A DNA stretch of 64,000 nucleotides from Deltaproteobacteria bacterium (GCA_024279915.1 JAJRRB010000021.1:1-64000), one strand, 5' to 3'. Numbered from the stretch's first letter, positions 39,040 to 50,046 are shown. Translations and numbers: made by a program. Notes: generated by a model not told the origin, from the sequence alone.

Positions 39040-40208
39040 TATTTAGCCCCCCGCAACTGCGGCCGTAACAACATTCCCTCAGCTGCACCGGTAAGGTTCG
39101 TCAGGACAATCTTTTCACCGGCATTCAGTCCCGATCGGACCAGGACTTCATCACGTTCCCGGCGGATAATTTCGACCTCACGAATATGCAACCTGTTTTC
39201 CTCGTCAACAATCCAGATGGTGTCGTTATCGTGTAAAGCACCACGCGGCACAGCAATAACATCAGAGATTTCTTCGCCCTGCAGATGGACCTCAACGAAC
39301 ATACCGGGCAAGAGATCGTTCAGAAGCTTTCCCTCAGTGTTTTGAGCATAAGGTTCAGAAACAGTGACCACCACGCGCGCCATCCGGTTGCGTGGGTCGA
39401 TTTCGCCCAAGGCTCGGGTTATTACTCCCTGCCACTTAAATGTCTGCCCACCGGATTGCAGCTCAATTTTCGCCAACGAGCCTTCCTGCATTGTACTGCT
39501 ACGCGGCACCTGCAACCAGACGAGCTCATCGAGGGAAAGCGGCACAACAACTTCTATCTGGTCCACCCCGGCCACTGTCGCGACCGGAGCTCCGGCATTA
39601 ATAAACTGGCCAATCTCAAGCTGCTCACTGCGTACGTAGCAGTTAAATGGTGCGAACACCCTGGTCCGTTGCAGATTGAGTTCGGCCTGCTGGACATTGG
39701 CTTGGGCGGCATCGCGCTGCGCCCTGGCACTTTTCAACTGGGGTTCATAGATGACCAGTGAGTTAGGCTCTGCACTATTATCACTGTTAAGTAAATGCCA
39801 TTCTTTGCGGGCCAGATCGGCCAGATTCTCGTTACGCAGCAGCTCGAATTCCGCCTGAGCAAGACTCGATTGAGCAAGAGCTATCGCCAGTTGATAATCA
39901 ACGTCTTCGATGGCAAAGAGCAATTCACCTTGACGAAAGATGCCACCGGCCACCATCTGCGGAGAAAGTTCGCTGACGCGGCCTTTAACCTGGGGCGTAA
40001 TACCGACTTCGTAACGCGACTGGGCACTACCGGTACCACTGATGATAACCTGGCGGCTGGTTTTAACCAGCTCTGCCACCTCAACCAGGGGACCTAAGTA
40101 AGTTGTCTCATGAGGCTTAGGAACCTTGCGCGATTTAATCAGGACAAAGGTCAACACCAGGGCAATCACGATAACCAGAATTGGCAATAGAGCTCTCTTC
40201 ATTTTCAT
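39039..40208 (-). CDS. RND efflux periplasmic adaptor (MFP/HlyD)
   Basis: GLAQSRYEVGITPQVKGRVSEL-type lipoyl/barrel motifs; operon position. Confidence 0.92.
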   Translation of the reverse strand: MKMKRALLPILVIVIALVLTFVLIKSRKVPKPHETTYLGPLVEVAELVKTSRQVIISGTGSAQSRYEVGITPQVKGRVSELSPQMVAGGIFRQGELLFAIEDVDYQLAIALAQSSLAQAEFELLRNENLADLARKEWHLLNSDNSAEPNSLVIYEPQLKSARAQRDAAQANVQQAELNLQRTRVFAPFNCYVRSEQLEIGQFINAGAPVATVAGVDQIEVVVPLSLDELVWLQVPRSSTMQEGSLAKIELQSGGQTFKWQGVITRALGEIDPRNRMARVVVTVSEPYAQNTEGKLLNDLLPGMFVEVHLQGEEISDVIAVPRGALHDNDTIWIVDEENRLHIREVEIIRRERDEVLVRSGLNAGEKIVLTNLTGAAEGMLLRPQLRGAK

Positions 40209-41623
40209 TATTTCTTGTCCTTATTAACCTGCAAACGTGAATTCACTTTGTCCTGCATCCAGGCTCCCCCGAGCGATCGTGCCAGACTGATTCGATCAGC
40301 AAGCAGTTGGCGTTGCGCGGCAAGCAGGCGGCTACTGACATCAAAATCAGTACGCTGGGCAGTCAGTACTGGCAGGTAGTCGACCAGGCCGGCAAGATAA
40401 CGATCCGTGGATAACCTCATGGTCGCTCCAGTCGCTTGCGCGGTTTCAGCAAGACGTTCGACACGCTGCTCGGTTGCAAAGTTATTGACCAAAGCGTCCT
40501 CGACTTCCTGAAAGGCTGACAGCACTTTTTGTTGGTAGTTGGCCACAGCCTCGCGCAGAGCAGCCTCTTGTCTCTCTACCTCGGCCCGCCGTCTGCCACC
40601 ATCAACAATAGGCAGAGCCAAGTTGCCAAGCAGGCTCCAGAATTCGCCCTTGATCAGACCTGCGGTAACATCCTGACGAAGGGAGCCGTAACCGCCGGAC
40701 AGGCTGATTGATGGAAAACGATCAGCAATGGCCGCAGCAACGCCAGCATCAGCAGCCTCAACACGTTGCAAAGCCGCCTGGAGATCAGGGCGCTGACTGA
40801 TTAAACTAGCAGGAATACCAGTTGCAAAAAGGTCTGGAGCGCTGGGCAATTGTTCGAGACTGCCGTCAGGGCTACGCTCCGGATAGCGACCAATCAGCAC
40901 AGCCATGGCATGTTCGGCCTCGGCCAGGCGGGCTTCAAAAAGATAGCGTGCTGCCTGAGCTCCGGTCAGGTTCTGGCGCGCCTGGTACATATCGACAGCA
41001 GGGACCAAGCCCAGGTTATAACGGTTTTCGACACGCGTCGCCGTATCAGCAAAAGAGGCAATCGATTGCTCAGTCAGTGCCAGTTGGGATCGTTGCTCAA
41101 CAGCCAGAAAGTAGAGGTCAGTCAATCGCGCCGACAGCCCGAGGTAGAGGGTCTCTACATCTTGACGACTTGCTGACAGTTCCAATTCTGCCGCCTGGCT
41201 CTGCGCTGCCAGCTTGCCCCATAAATCGAGTTCATAACTGGCCGCCAGTGATAGCTGCTGGCTATCGCCAATAAAATCGTCATGCAGACCAGGCTGATTT
41301 GAGCGTCCTTGGCTTGCACCGCCGACAAGAGCCGGAGACTGAGCGCTGCGAGTAATTCTAAAGGCGGCTTCGACCTGCTCCAGTCTGGCAATTGCCTGGG
41401 TCATCTCCAGATTCTGAGCAAAGAGTTCTGTCATCAACAGGTTGAGGCGCTCATCGTTAAAAACCAGCCACCACTGATCGACTGACAACCCCTGCTCACC
41501 GACCTCTTGATTTTCCAGATATTCCGGTGGTGGAGTCACTGACAACTCAACTTTAATTGGATCATGCAATGAACAACCAGCCAGAATTAGTATCATGCAG
41601 AGAACGCCAAGACGTATCATCAT
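40208..41623 (-). CDS. Outer-membrane efflux lipoprotein (NodT family)
   Basis: Lipobox LILAGCSLHDP; SAQSPALVGGASQGR; SLGGAWMQ. Confidence 0.93.
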   Translation of the reverse strand: MMIRLGVLCMILILAGCSLHDPIKVELSVTPPPEYLENQEVGEQGLSVDQWWLVFNDERLNLLMTELFAQNLEMTQAIARLEQVEAAFRITRSAQSPALVGGASQGRSNQPGLHDDFIGDSQQLSLAASYELDLWGKLAAQSQAAELELSASRQDVETLYLGLSARLTDLYFLAVEQRSQLALTEQSIASFADTATRVENRYNLGLVPAVDMYQARQNLTGAQAARYLFEARLAEAEHAMAVLIGRYPERSPDGSLEQLPSAPDLFATGIPASLISQRPDLQAALQRVEAADAGVAAAIADRFPSISLSGGYGSLRQDVTAGLIKGEFWSLLGNLALPIVDGGRRRAEVERQEAALREAVANYQQKVLSAFQEVEDALVNNFATEQRVERLAETAQATGATMRLSTDRYLAGLVDYLPVLTAQRTDFDVSSRLLAAQRQLLADRISLARSLGGAWMQDKVNSRLQVNKDKK

Positions 41624-42255
41624 TGAGTCGCCTCCATGCCCGCCGTAGCAAAATCCAGGAAGATATCAACCAGATCATCAACCGGCACATCGATGTTGAC
41701 ATCGTCTGGCACAATGGAATGACGCTCATGACAGCGCATGATGTGACTCAGTGAGCCGAAAGCAAAGTGCACCCGCCAGAAGAGAGTCTGACGCGACCAT
41801 TCCGGCAGCGAGAGAGCCAAGGCCTGAAACAATCGATTCATCAGAGGCTCCATATGATTCATGAAAATCGTCATGGCAACACCACGCGGCTCAGCGAGAA
41901 TCCTGCCAATCAGCGCAACAAAATCCTCGCTGTCAGAGCCATGCAGGCGTAAGCACAGGGTTGGCTCGACAAATGTCCGCAGGACCTCTCGACACATCGG
42001 TGTTTCTCCGGCTCGTTCCGTTTTCTCCAACAGAGCTTCAAGCTGACCAAGACGAATTTCATTAAGAGGGTTCAGACGGCGTTCGATGACTGCTTCAAGA
42101 AGAGATTCTTTGCTACCAAAATGATAGTTGACCGCGGCCAGATTGACTTTGGCCTCAGTAGTTATACTGCGCAGGGAGGTGGGATGATAACCGTCCCGGG
42201 CGAAAAAATGCTCTGCTGCGCAGAGGATTCTCTGTTTGGTGTCTGGCTGGCTCAT
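41620..42255 (-). CDS. TetR-family transcriptional regulator of the efflux operon
   Basis: TKQRILCAAEHFFARDGYHPTSLRSITTEAKVNLAAVNYHFGSKESLLEAVIERR. Confidence 0.93.
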   Translation of the reverse strand: MSQPDTKQRILCAAEHFFARDGYHPTSLRSITTEAKVNLAAVNYHFGSKESLLEAVIERRLNPLNEIRLGQLEALLEKTERAGETPMCREVLRTFVEPTLCLRLHGSDSEDFVALIGRILAEPRGVAMTIFMNHMEPLMNRLFQALALSLPEWSRQTLFWRVHFAFGSLSHIMRCHERHSIVPDDVNIDVPVDDLVDIFLDFATAGMEATQ

Positions 42256-42463
42256 TAGATGTCTACATCTCCATGGGAAACAAAAAAAACAGCAACGACA
42301 TTCATACGTATGATTTAAACGTTTGTTTTAATCGGGTCAAGTAAATTGTTCTGTAGAGGGGACAAGGCTTTATACACAAAGAAATTGCCAAAAACCCGCC
42401 ATTCATTTAAGATGAGAGCGCTCAAACGACAAGAAACTTATGTCCATAAGGGGGGGGCTGTTT

Positions 42464-42895
42464 ATGTTATGCAGAGGGGCCGGACTGATATTTCTCATAC
42501 TGTTTTTTTCTGGCTGTGCTTATCTGGACGAGCCGCGCTGGGCCATGCTTGGCGACACCAATGAGCAGGCCTTTTTTATTGACCAAGAGAAAGTACAGCG
42601 ATTACCCGACGACAGCTACAGCTATCAGGTAAAAGTCTACCGGTATGAGGAAGGGCACGTTCATAAAAACGACGAAGGGCACGACACCAACCGACTCCTT
42701 ATTGTCGAAATGAATTGTAGAGAGAGACAATGGACAGAAACAGGCAGTAGTGTCATGGACCAAAACGGTAAAGTCCTGTTCCGACGTCTAATTCTCATGC
42801 CACCTTCCCACCCTGTCGAACAAGGGACCATTCACGAGTCTGCCTTCAACTACCTGTGTGGTGACGATTCCGTCATCGCGCAACATAACCATTAA
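42464..42895 (+). CDS. Small lipoprotein, surface-adhesin-E-like
   Basis: FFSGCAYLDEPRWAMLGDTNEQAFFIDQEKVQRL...VEMNCRERQW; start could also be ATG 42440. Confidence 0.5.
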   Translation: MLCRGAGLIFLILFFSGCAYLDEPRWAMLGDTNEQAFFIDQEKVQRLPDDSYSYQVKVYRYEEGHVHKNDEGHDTNRLLIVEMNCRERQWTETGSSVMDQNGKVLFRRLILMPPSHPVEQGTIHESAFNYLCGDDSVIAQHNH

Positions 42896-42978
42896 TAATT
42901 TCACACACCTCCCTAGATTGCGTCCGGCAGTTTACCTGCTAGCCTATAGGTATCATTTCACCTAAAGGACACGTCTAT

Positions 42979-45900
42979 ATGTTCACCTGGAAACGCTTTT
43001 TCCTGGCAGGCGGCATCACTCTTCTGCTCGCCCTGACGTTCATCATGTTCATCCTACCCGGCATGATCAGTGACCGTGCTAGCCGATGGGTTAATGAAGA
43101 GACCGGCCGAGACCTCAAGATTGAATCGATCAGTATCAATCCGTTTAGTCTTAGTGTAGAAGTTCGCAAACTCAGTTTAAGCGATATAGACCAGGCCAAA
43201 CCATTTGTATCCTGGGACCTCCTTCGGGTTTCCCTGAGCATGTCATCCCTCTATCACCAGGCACCGATCATAGACGAACTCCACCTTGATCGCCCCGACA
43301 TCCACCTGGAAAGACTGACTGCAGACCGCTTCAACTTCAGCGACCTGATCCCGGAGCAGGGAGAAGAGGTCATCGCCGACCCGGCTGCTGAACCAACCCG
43401 TTTCTCAGTCAACAACCTCGTGATCAGCAACGGCCAGATCGACCTTATCGACAGCAGCCTAGAGGAGCGAATCCACCATACGATTCGCGATCTGCAGCTG
43501 GTCCTGCCAACCATAGGCAACCTCCCTTACATGGTTGAGAGTCCCGCGCAGCCACTGTTTCGGGCAGTCATCAACGATTCACCCATCAACCTAGAAGGTG
43601 AGTTGAAGCCGTTTAGCAACAGCCAGGAAATGCAACTCTCTCTCGTTCTGGAAAACATAGACCTACCTTACTATCTTGATTACGTACCGGTCGATTTGCC
43701 CGTAGATTTACGCAATGGCAAACTCAGCCTTGACCTCGACATTCTCTACAGGATCACGACTGAGAACGGCGGAGAGTTGGAGTTAAGCGGGCAATTAGAC
43801 CTAACCTCTCTCGACATATGGGACAAGCGAGAGGAGAAGCTTTTTTTCTTGCCACTGCTACAGATCGAGCTCGCCCCATCTCAACCATTGCAACAGCAAG
43901 TACACCTCTCAACTGTACGCGTTTACAATCTCGAGGTTCAACTAAAGCGCAATCGGCAGGGCGAATGGAATCACGCTCGTATGGCACCGACAGAAGAAGA
44001 GCAAGCGTCTCCAAAAGCGCAGGAGAAAGAGACCGTTCTTTTCAAGCTTCTGGTCGATACGTTAGAGATCCATGACGGGGTACTCTTCTTCGAGGACAAC
44101 CTCCCAACCGGAGGCTTTGATACTGTGGCACGGGAGATCAATCTAAATGTCAGCAATTTCGCCCTCGACGCGAAGAGCGGAATTCCCTTCGACCTCTCCC
44201 TGGAAACAGAGCGGGACGAGCTGATTAAAATCAACGGTTACTTCCTGCTCGCCCCCTTCACTCTGGCCTTACAAACCGAAGTGCTCAATATCGACATGGC
44301 GGCCTATGAGCCTTACTACCGGGACGCTTACTCGGTACCCCTAGGCGGAAGACTCGACCTTCAGACGGATTTGATGATCAATCCAGAGCAACCCATGTTG
44401 ATCAGTAACGGCATAATCAAGTGGCAGGATGCTTACATGGCCTTCAATGAGAAGGAAGGGATGGGAATTGCCCTGGTTGACATCTCCGGCCTCTCCTTCG
44501 ACCTTGGCAAGAATCGGCTGGAAGTTGACTCGGCACACTATGAAGATGGTTTGGTCAACTTTTCGCGCAGTCCCGAAGGCCATTGGTCTTTCCTCTCGAG
44601 GAACTTCCCGATTCTGGCCAAATTAACGGAGGCTCCAGACGAGGAGCCCATACCTGAAATCACAAAGAAAGGTCCGGGTTTCAGCTACAACATCGGCAAA
44701 CTGACCATCAAGAACTGGGCGTTTGGAATTAACGACAAACTCCCGGAGACCCCTGTCAAACTGGAAGCTAGCGAATTCAACCTGACCTTCAATAACCTGG
44801 CGGCACCGGAGAAGGTCGAGAGTCCGTTCACCTTTTCGACGACTTTTCAGCGCAAGGGGCAAATCGAAATTAAGGGGACAGCTACACTCGCCGACCAATC
44901 GGTTCACCTGAATACCCACCTCAAAAAAATCCCTCTGTCGTCCTTCGCTCCATACGTCGCTGAACAACCGAACATGGTTCTCGTTGACGGCTATCTCAAT
45001 GCACGAATGAATAGTTTTATTGACGCCGGTTCCGAACCGTTACAAGTCACTTACGACGGAGATATCGGTATCAGCCGTTTCCACTTGCTCGACAGTCTGC
45101 ACCGTGAGGATCTGCTGAAATGGGACAACCTGCAATTCGCTGGGATCAACGGTCAGGCGGAATCGTTGAAAGTAGCGATCGAATCGATCACCCTCAGTGA
45201 CTATTTCGCCAAAGTACTTATTGATGAAGACGCCCGCCTGAACCTTGCAGAAGCGTTCAACAATAAGGAGATAACTGATACTGCTGTCCAGGAGGGAAAT
45301 ACGACCGAAACGAAGGATAATCCAGAGGAGGCATCGGCACCTCTGGATATCAACATCGGTACCATTACTTTACAGGGTGGCCATGTCGATTTCACCGACC
45401 GTAGCCTGCCACGACCGTTCCGTGCCGACATGCGTGAGTTAGGCGGTCGCATCCAGGGACTTAGCTCCGACCCAAAAACCCGCGCCGAAGTCGCCCTCAG
45501 GGGTCACCTGCGCAATCAATCTCCCTTGGTGATCAGTGGTGCAGTCAATCTTCTGGCGGAAGAACTCTTTCTCGACCTTAAACTCAACTTCAACGACATT
45601 GAGCTCAGTCCCCTCTCCTCCTACACCGGAACCTATGTCGGCTACCTGATCGAGAAGGGCAAACTCAACCTGGCCTTAGAGTATTACCTTGATAACGATC
45701 AACTCAAGGCCAACAACAAGATATTCCTCGATCAGTTCAGCTTCGGTGAATCGGTTGAAAGTGAACAAGCTATCAGTCTGCCAGTCAACCTGGCCGTCGC
45801 CCTTCTAAAAGACCGGAATGGCGAGATACACCTCGACATACCGGTGTCTGGCAGTCTTGACGACCCGCAGTTCAGCATCGCCGGAGTGGTATGGACAGTC

Positions 45901-46551
45901 ATAAAGAACCTGCTGATTAAGGCAGCCACCTCGCCTTTTGCCCTCCTTGGAGCCTTGATTGGCGATGACGAAGAGGATTTCAGTAATATCAGCTTCGAAC
46001 ATGGCTCTGCACAGCTGAGCACTACAGAGAAAGACAAATTACAACGAATGGCACGAGCCTTGACGGACCGCCCAGCCCTTGAAGTTGCAATAAGTGGTTT
46101 CATCGACCCGGACAACGACCCCGAGGGTTACCGCAGAGAGCAGCTCAAAGTTAAAATCAAACGCCTCAAATATCTTGATCTGGTCGAGGATGAGGGACTC
46201 CCTGAAGGCACCAGGGAAGAGGATGTGATCGTCCCTGTCGAAGAGTATGCCGACTACCTCTGGCAAGTCTACCGCAAGGCAACGTTTCCTAAACCGCGCA
46301 ACTTTATCGGTATGACAAAAAAACTGCCTGGAACCGAGATGGAAAAACTAATCTACGCCCACACTCCGGCCACACAAAACCATCTTGGCGACCTTGCTCA
46401 AGCACGGGCCATGGCAGTACAGAAATTCCTGGTTGAAAAGGGTCAGTTGACGCAAGAAAGGATCTTTTTAAAGGAGCCGGACATCACCGCAGCTCCGGAC
46501 CATGAAACAACCTATCGCGCCAGAGTCGAGCTTGGTGCAACGGTTCGTTAA
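42979..46551 (+). CDS. DUF748-domain (AsmA-like) large envelope protein
   Basis: 1190 aa; N-terminal TM; SDRASRWVNEETGRDLKIESISINPFSLSVEVRKLSL; C-terminal OmpA-like FEHGSAQLSTTEKDKLQRMARALTDRPALEVAISGF. Confidence 0.85.
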   Translation: MFTWKRFFLAGGITLLLALTFIMFILPGMISDRASRWVNEETGRDLKIESISINPFSLSVEVRKLSLSDIDQAKPFVSWDLLRVSLSMSSLYHQAPIIDELHLDRPDIHLERLTADRFNFSDLIPEQGEEVIADPAAEPTRFSVNNLVISNGQIDLIDSSLEERIHHTIRDLQLVLPTIGNLPYMVESPAQPLFRAVINDSPINLEGELKPFSNSQEMQLSLVLENIDLPYYLDYVPVDLPVDLRNGKLSLDLDILYRITTENGGELELSGQLDLTSLDIWDKREEKLFFLPLLQIELAPSQPLQQQVHLSTVRVYNLEVQLKRNRQGEWNHARMAPTEEEQASPKAQEKETVLFKLLVDTLEIHDGVLFFEDNLPTGGFDTVAREINLNVSNFALDAKSGIPFDLSLETERDELIKINGYFLLAPFTLALQTEVLNIDMAAYEPYYRDAYSVPLGGRLDLQTDLMINPEQPMLISNGIIKWQDAYMAFNEKEGMGIALVDISGLSFDLGKNRLEVDSAHYEDGLVNFSRSPEGHWSFLSRNFPILAKLTEAPDEEPIPEITKKGPGFSYNIGKLTIKNWAFGINDKLPETPVKLEASEFNLTFNNLAAPEKVESPFTFSTTFQRKGQIEIKGTATLADQSVHLNTHLKKIPLSSFAPYVAEQPNMVLVDGYLNARMNSFIDAGSEPLQVTYDGDIGISRFHLLDSLHREDLLKWDNLQFAGINGQAESLKVAIESITLSDYFAKVLIDEDARLNLAEAFNNKEITDTAVQEGNTTETKDNPEEASAPLDINIGTITLQGGHVDFTDRSLPRPFRADMRELGGRIQGLSSDPKTRAEVALRGHLRNQSPLVISGAVNLLAEELFLDLKLNFNDIELSPLSSYTGTYVGYLIEKGKLNLALEYYLDNDQLKANNKIFLDQFSFGESVESEQAISLPVNLAVALLKDRNGEIHLDIPVSGSLDDPQFSIAGVVWTVIKNLLIKAATSPFALLGALIGDDEEDFSNISFEHGSAQLSTTEKDKLQRMARALTDRPALEVAISGFIDPDNDPEGYRREQLKVKIKRLKYLDLVEDEGLPEGTREEDVIVPVEEYADYLWQVYRKATFPKPRNFIGMTKKLPGTEMEKLIYAHTPATQNHLGDLAQARAMAVQKFLVEKGQLTQERIFLKEPDITAAPDHETTYRARVELGATVR

Positions 46552-46704
46552 CTTTAATTATAGCCAGAAGACTGACGAACACTTCTCACAAACTTCTTTA
46601 GACAAAATTACTGAGGAAGACCTGATTGAAAACCTGTTCATTCATACTCTTTTGAGTTATTCTGTGTTGCGTTTATATTTAATTTCAGAGGAGTCAAGAT
46701 AGTC

Positions 46705-47016
46705 ATGCTTACACGTATTGTGCTTTTCCTGCTGGTTATCGGGCTGGTTTACCTCAATTACACCACGCCGAAAATCGAAGCTCATCAAGCCTTCCTGCTC
46801 GCCGAACTGCAGCAGAGCTATCCGGTTCCAGAGGAAATGCAGGAACGACTCTGGAGACAGGTCGATTATTCAAACTTCATGGTCTGTTCATTCATGAAAA
46901 CCAAAGAAGGCAGCACGCTGATTTCTTATGGATTCCTGAAGAAAGTCAAGCTGGTTGATACCGAGTGGGTCGATAAAGTCAAAGAGCAGATACAAAGACA
47001 GGAAGACACCTATTGA
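46705..47016 (+). CDS. Hypothetical small exported/membrane-anchored protein
   Basis: 103 aa with N-terminal hydrophobic segment; SD gagg upstream. Confidence 0.55.
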   Translation: MLTRIVLFLLVIGLVYLNYTTPKIEAHQAFLLAELQQSYPVPEEMQERLWRQVDYSNFMVCSFMKTKEGSTLISYGFLKKVKLVDTEWVDKVKEQIQRQEDTY

Positions 47017-47114
47017 TTCACCTACTGAAAGTGTAAAGCTGGCGGATCTCCCCATAAAATAAGCCAAACTGCCTGGAATCAGGCAAAACTGACAAGAGAT
47101 AAAGTTCTGCAACT

Positions 47115-48938
47115 GTGGCCAATCTTAATCTTCTCCTCAACAATCTAAGAAAAATCGATTGGCGTTTATTGACACGCCCCGTCATTCTCAGCGTCCTGGT
47201 TGGTCTGGTCACCGGTAGCGCAGCCGTGCTTTTTTACTTCGCTACGAACAGTATCGAACATTTTTTTCTCAACAACCTGGCTGGCTACCGACCACCCAAG
47301 GAGGGTGCAGAGGCGGTGCTGGCCATGGGCGATCAGATGATTGACTCCCTGGCCATGGATCATCGCTGGTTCCTCTTTCTGATACCGATTATTGGCGGCT
47401 TGATTTCCGGATTTCTCGTCTTCAAATTTGCCCCGGAAGCTGAGGGACATGGCACTGATGCGGCAATCGACGCCTTTCACAACAAAGGCGGCGTTATCAG
47501 GGCACGCGTCCCGATCATCAAGGGCCTGGCCTCTATGGCAACTATCGGCACCGGTGGTTCAGCAGGGCGTGAGGGTCCAATTGCGCAGATCGGGGCTGGC
47601 TTCGGATCGTTTATTGCCACTAAATTGAAACTGACTTCTGCCGATCGACGGATACTGCTGCTGGCCGGGATGGCTGGCGGTATCGGTGCCACTTTCCGTT
47701 CGCCCCTTGGTGGTGCCCTCTTTGCTGTCGAGGTTCTCTATAAAAACCCGGAGTTTGAACATGAAGGACTGATCCCGGCTATCATCTCCTCGATTACGGC
47801 GTTCTCTCTCTTTGGTGCCACTACCGGCTGGAAACCTTTACTGGCGACTCCACAGTTCAGCTTCGAGCATCCACGGGAACTCATCTGCTTCCTGCTGCTT
47901 GGCATCACCTGTGCCGCCTTGGGCAAGTTGTACGTTAAGTGTTTCTACGGCGCACAACATCTTTTCAAAGAGTGGGATTTCCCGATCATGCTGAAACCTG
48001 CGGTTGGCGGACTTCTGCTCGGTCTGCTGGCAATGGCGGTACCTCAAGTACTCGGCTCCGGCTACGGCCTTGTACAGGCTGCCCTCTATGGCAAGGTCGC
48101 TCTCTGGGTCATGTTGCTGGTTGCCTTTGCCAAAATTATCGCCACTAGTCTGACGATCTCGTCCGGCGGTTCCGGTGGTGTCTTCGCACCCAGTCTGGTC
48201 ATTGGTGCCATGCTTGGCGGTGCTTTCGGTGCGACAGCAGAGCTACTCTTCCCGGCGATGGTTCACGACCCACGGGCCTATGTATTAATCGGCATGGCTG
48301 GCTTTTTTTCCGGCGTGTCCAAAACGCCGATCGCTACCCTGATCATGGTCAGTGAGCTGACTGGAAATTACGGTCTGATCGCTCCATTAATGCTGGTCTG
48401 CACCGTGGCTATGATCGTTTACCCACGCAACTCAATTTATCAGAAACAGGTCAAAAGCCGCATCGATTCACCGGTTCATCTCGGCGATTTCATTGTCGAC
48501 ATCCTTGAAGGAATCCGGGTTGATGACTTGCGTGAGCATGGTCGAGAACCGACCCTGATTGCCGAAGGTCTGCCTTTACCACAGATTCTCGAACAGATCG
48601 CCAATGCCGAGTGCGCATACTATCCGGTCGTTGATGAGAACATGTGTATGACCGCTATTTTCTCTATCAATGACATCCGGCGAATCCTGGCCGAAGAGCT
48701 CCCCCCCGGCCTGGTTCTGGCCAGCGATATCGCAGTATCCCATGTCATCACAACAACGCCAGATGAGTCCTTAACAGACGTCATGCGCAAACTTTCCAGC
48801 CGTGGTCTGGAAGAGATCCCGGTGGTTGCTGAGGATGACTCTCAACGGGTTCTTTTCATGCTGACGCGCCGTGCCGTTCTGGCCCGCTACGCCACGGAAC
48901 TTGAAAAGAACAAGAAACATTACTCGACAGACGAATAG
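47115..48938 (+). CDS. clcA: ClC-family chloride channel/antiporter with C-terminal CBS domains
   Basis: GTGGSAGREGPIAQIGAGFGS; SSGGSGGVFAPSLVIGAMLGG; CBS-like tail. Confidence 0.93.
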   Translation: MANLNLLLNNLRKIDWRLLTRPVILSVLVGLVTGSAAVLFYFATNSIEHFFLNNLAGYRPPKEGAEAVLAMGDQMIDSLAMDHRWFLFLIPIIGGLISGFLVFKFAPEAEGHGTDAAIDAFHNKGGVIRARVPIIKGLASMATIGTGGSAGREGPIAQIGAGFGSFIATKLKLTSADRRILLLAGMAGGIGATFRSPLGGALFAVEVLYKNPEFEHEGLIPAIISSITAFSLFGATTGWKPLLATPQFSFEHPRELICFLLLGITCAALGKLYVKCFYGAQHLFKEWDFPIMLKPAVGGLLLGLLAMAVPQVLGSGYGLVQAALYGKVALWVMLLVAFAKIIATSLTISSGGSGGVFAPSLVIGAMLGGAFGATAELLFPAMVHDPRAYVLIGMAGFFSGVSKTPIATLIMVSELTGNYGLIAPLMLVCTVAMIVYPRNSIYQKQVKSRIDSPVHLGDFIVDILEGIRVDDLREHGREPTLIAEGLPLPQILEQIANAECAYYPVVDENMCMTAIFSINDIRRILAEELPPGLVLASDIAVSHVITTTPDESLTDVMRKLSSRGLEEIPVVAEDDSQRVLFMLTRRAVLARYATELEKNKKHYSTDE

Positions 48939-48945
48939 AGAGTTG

Positions 48946-49548
48946 ATGACTAGAAAATTGAACCTCACCAGCATTGCGAATTCCCTGGCAAAGCAAAGCC
49001 CCACGATACAGGACCTCAGAAAGAAAGGTCATGCTGCCGTCTCCATCGTTCTTAAAGAGGGGGAAATCTCTCCGGAAGTCCTCTTTATAATTCGTGCAGA
49101 GCACGATCAAGATCCATGGTCAGGTAATATTGCTTTTCCTGGCGGTAGACTGAACTCTACAGAAGAGTCACCACAACAAGCTGCAGAGCGAGAGACCTTC
49201 GAAGAGCTTGCTCTACCCCTTGGCCAGGCTCGCTACCTCGGCCGACTCGACGACCTCTACGGGTCAACTTTTCCAGTGCTGGTATCCTCCTTTGTCTATC
49301 AGCTTCTCGAACCAGCAAGATTACAACCGAACCATGAAGTTGCTTCAACCTTCTGGTGCCCACTTGAAAAGTTGCTGGAGCCTGAGCGTCACCAACAGAG
49401 GACTTTCTTTTATAGTGGAAAGGATCGTACTCATCCGGTGGTTCAACTGCTCGACCCGCAACAGCCTCTTCTGTGGGGGATCACCTACCGACTGATTCGC
49501 AACTTTTTTGCACGATGTGAACTTGATTTTGGTTCTTCGGAAGAGTAA
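48946..49548 (+). CDS. NUDIX hydrolase, CoA pyrophosphatase-like
   Basis: GNIAFPGGRLNSTEESPQQAAERETFEEL Nudix box. Confidence 0.88.
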   Translation: MTRKLNLTSIANSLAKQSPTIQDLRKKGHAAVSIVLKEGEISPEVLFIIRAEHDQDPWSGNIAFPGGRLNSTEESPQQAAERETFEELALPLGQARYLGRLDDLYGSTFPVLVSSFVYQLLEPARLQPNHEVASTFWCPLEKLLEPERHQQRTFFYSGKDRTHPVVQLLDPQQPLLWGITYRLIRNFFARCELDFGSSEE

Positions 49549-49664
49549 AAAACAACATCATTCTGTACAACAACTTGCCTCATCGCAATTCTGCGTTAGA
49601 ATCCCAATAGCATTGTCACTCTTATTGAATCTCCACAAACGACAATTAATGAAAGAGGGAAGTA

Positions 49665-50021
49665 ATGAACAACCGTCATTTTCGCAGAGTTCCTTTTGAA
49701 GCTGAAGTCACACTGAATTCCGGTCCGCATGTCTGGTCAGGTGAACTCCTTGACGTCGCCATGAAAGGTGCTATGGTCGGCACCGATTCTCCTCTTCCTC
49801 TCGCCCTTGGCACCGAGTACAGACTCTCTATCTCACTGCCTGGGACGCCGATATCACTCGACTTTCAGGCGGAACTGGTACATCACGAAGAGAGCCGCTA
49901 CGGTTTCAAGTTTATCAGCGAGAATCTGGAGACCCTGACCCATTTGCGTAAGTTGATTGAGCTCAACACGGGCGACGCTGAAGCAACGCGTAGCGAGCTT
50001 TCTGCCTGGCTCAACAACTGA
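49665..50021 (+). CDS. Single-domain PilZ protein
   Basis: NNRHFRRVPFEAEVTLN...GELLDVAMKGAMV. Confidence 0.85.
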   Translation: MNNRHFRRVPFEAEVTLNSGPHVWSGELLDVAMKGAMVGTDSPLPLALGTEYRLSISLPGTPISLDFQAELVHHEESRYGFKFISENLETLTHLRKLIELNTGDAEATRSELSAWLNN

Positions 50022-50046
50022 AGTTGACGACACATCACAGACAGGA

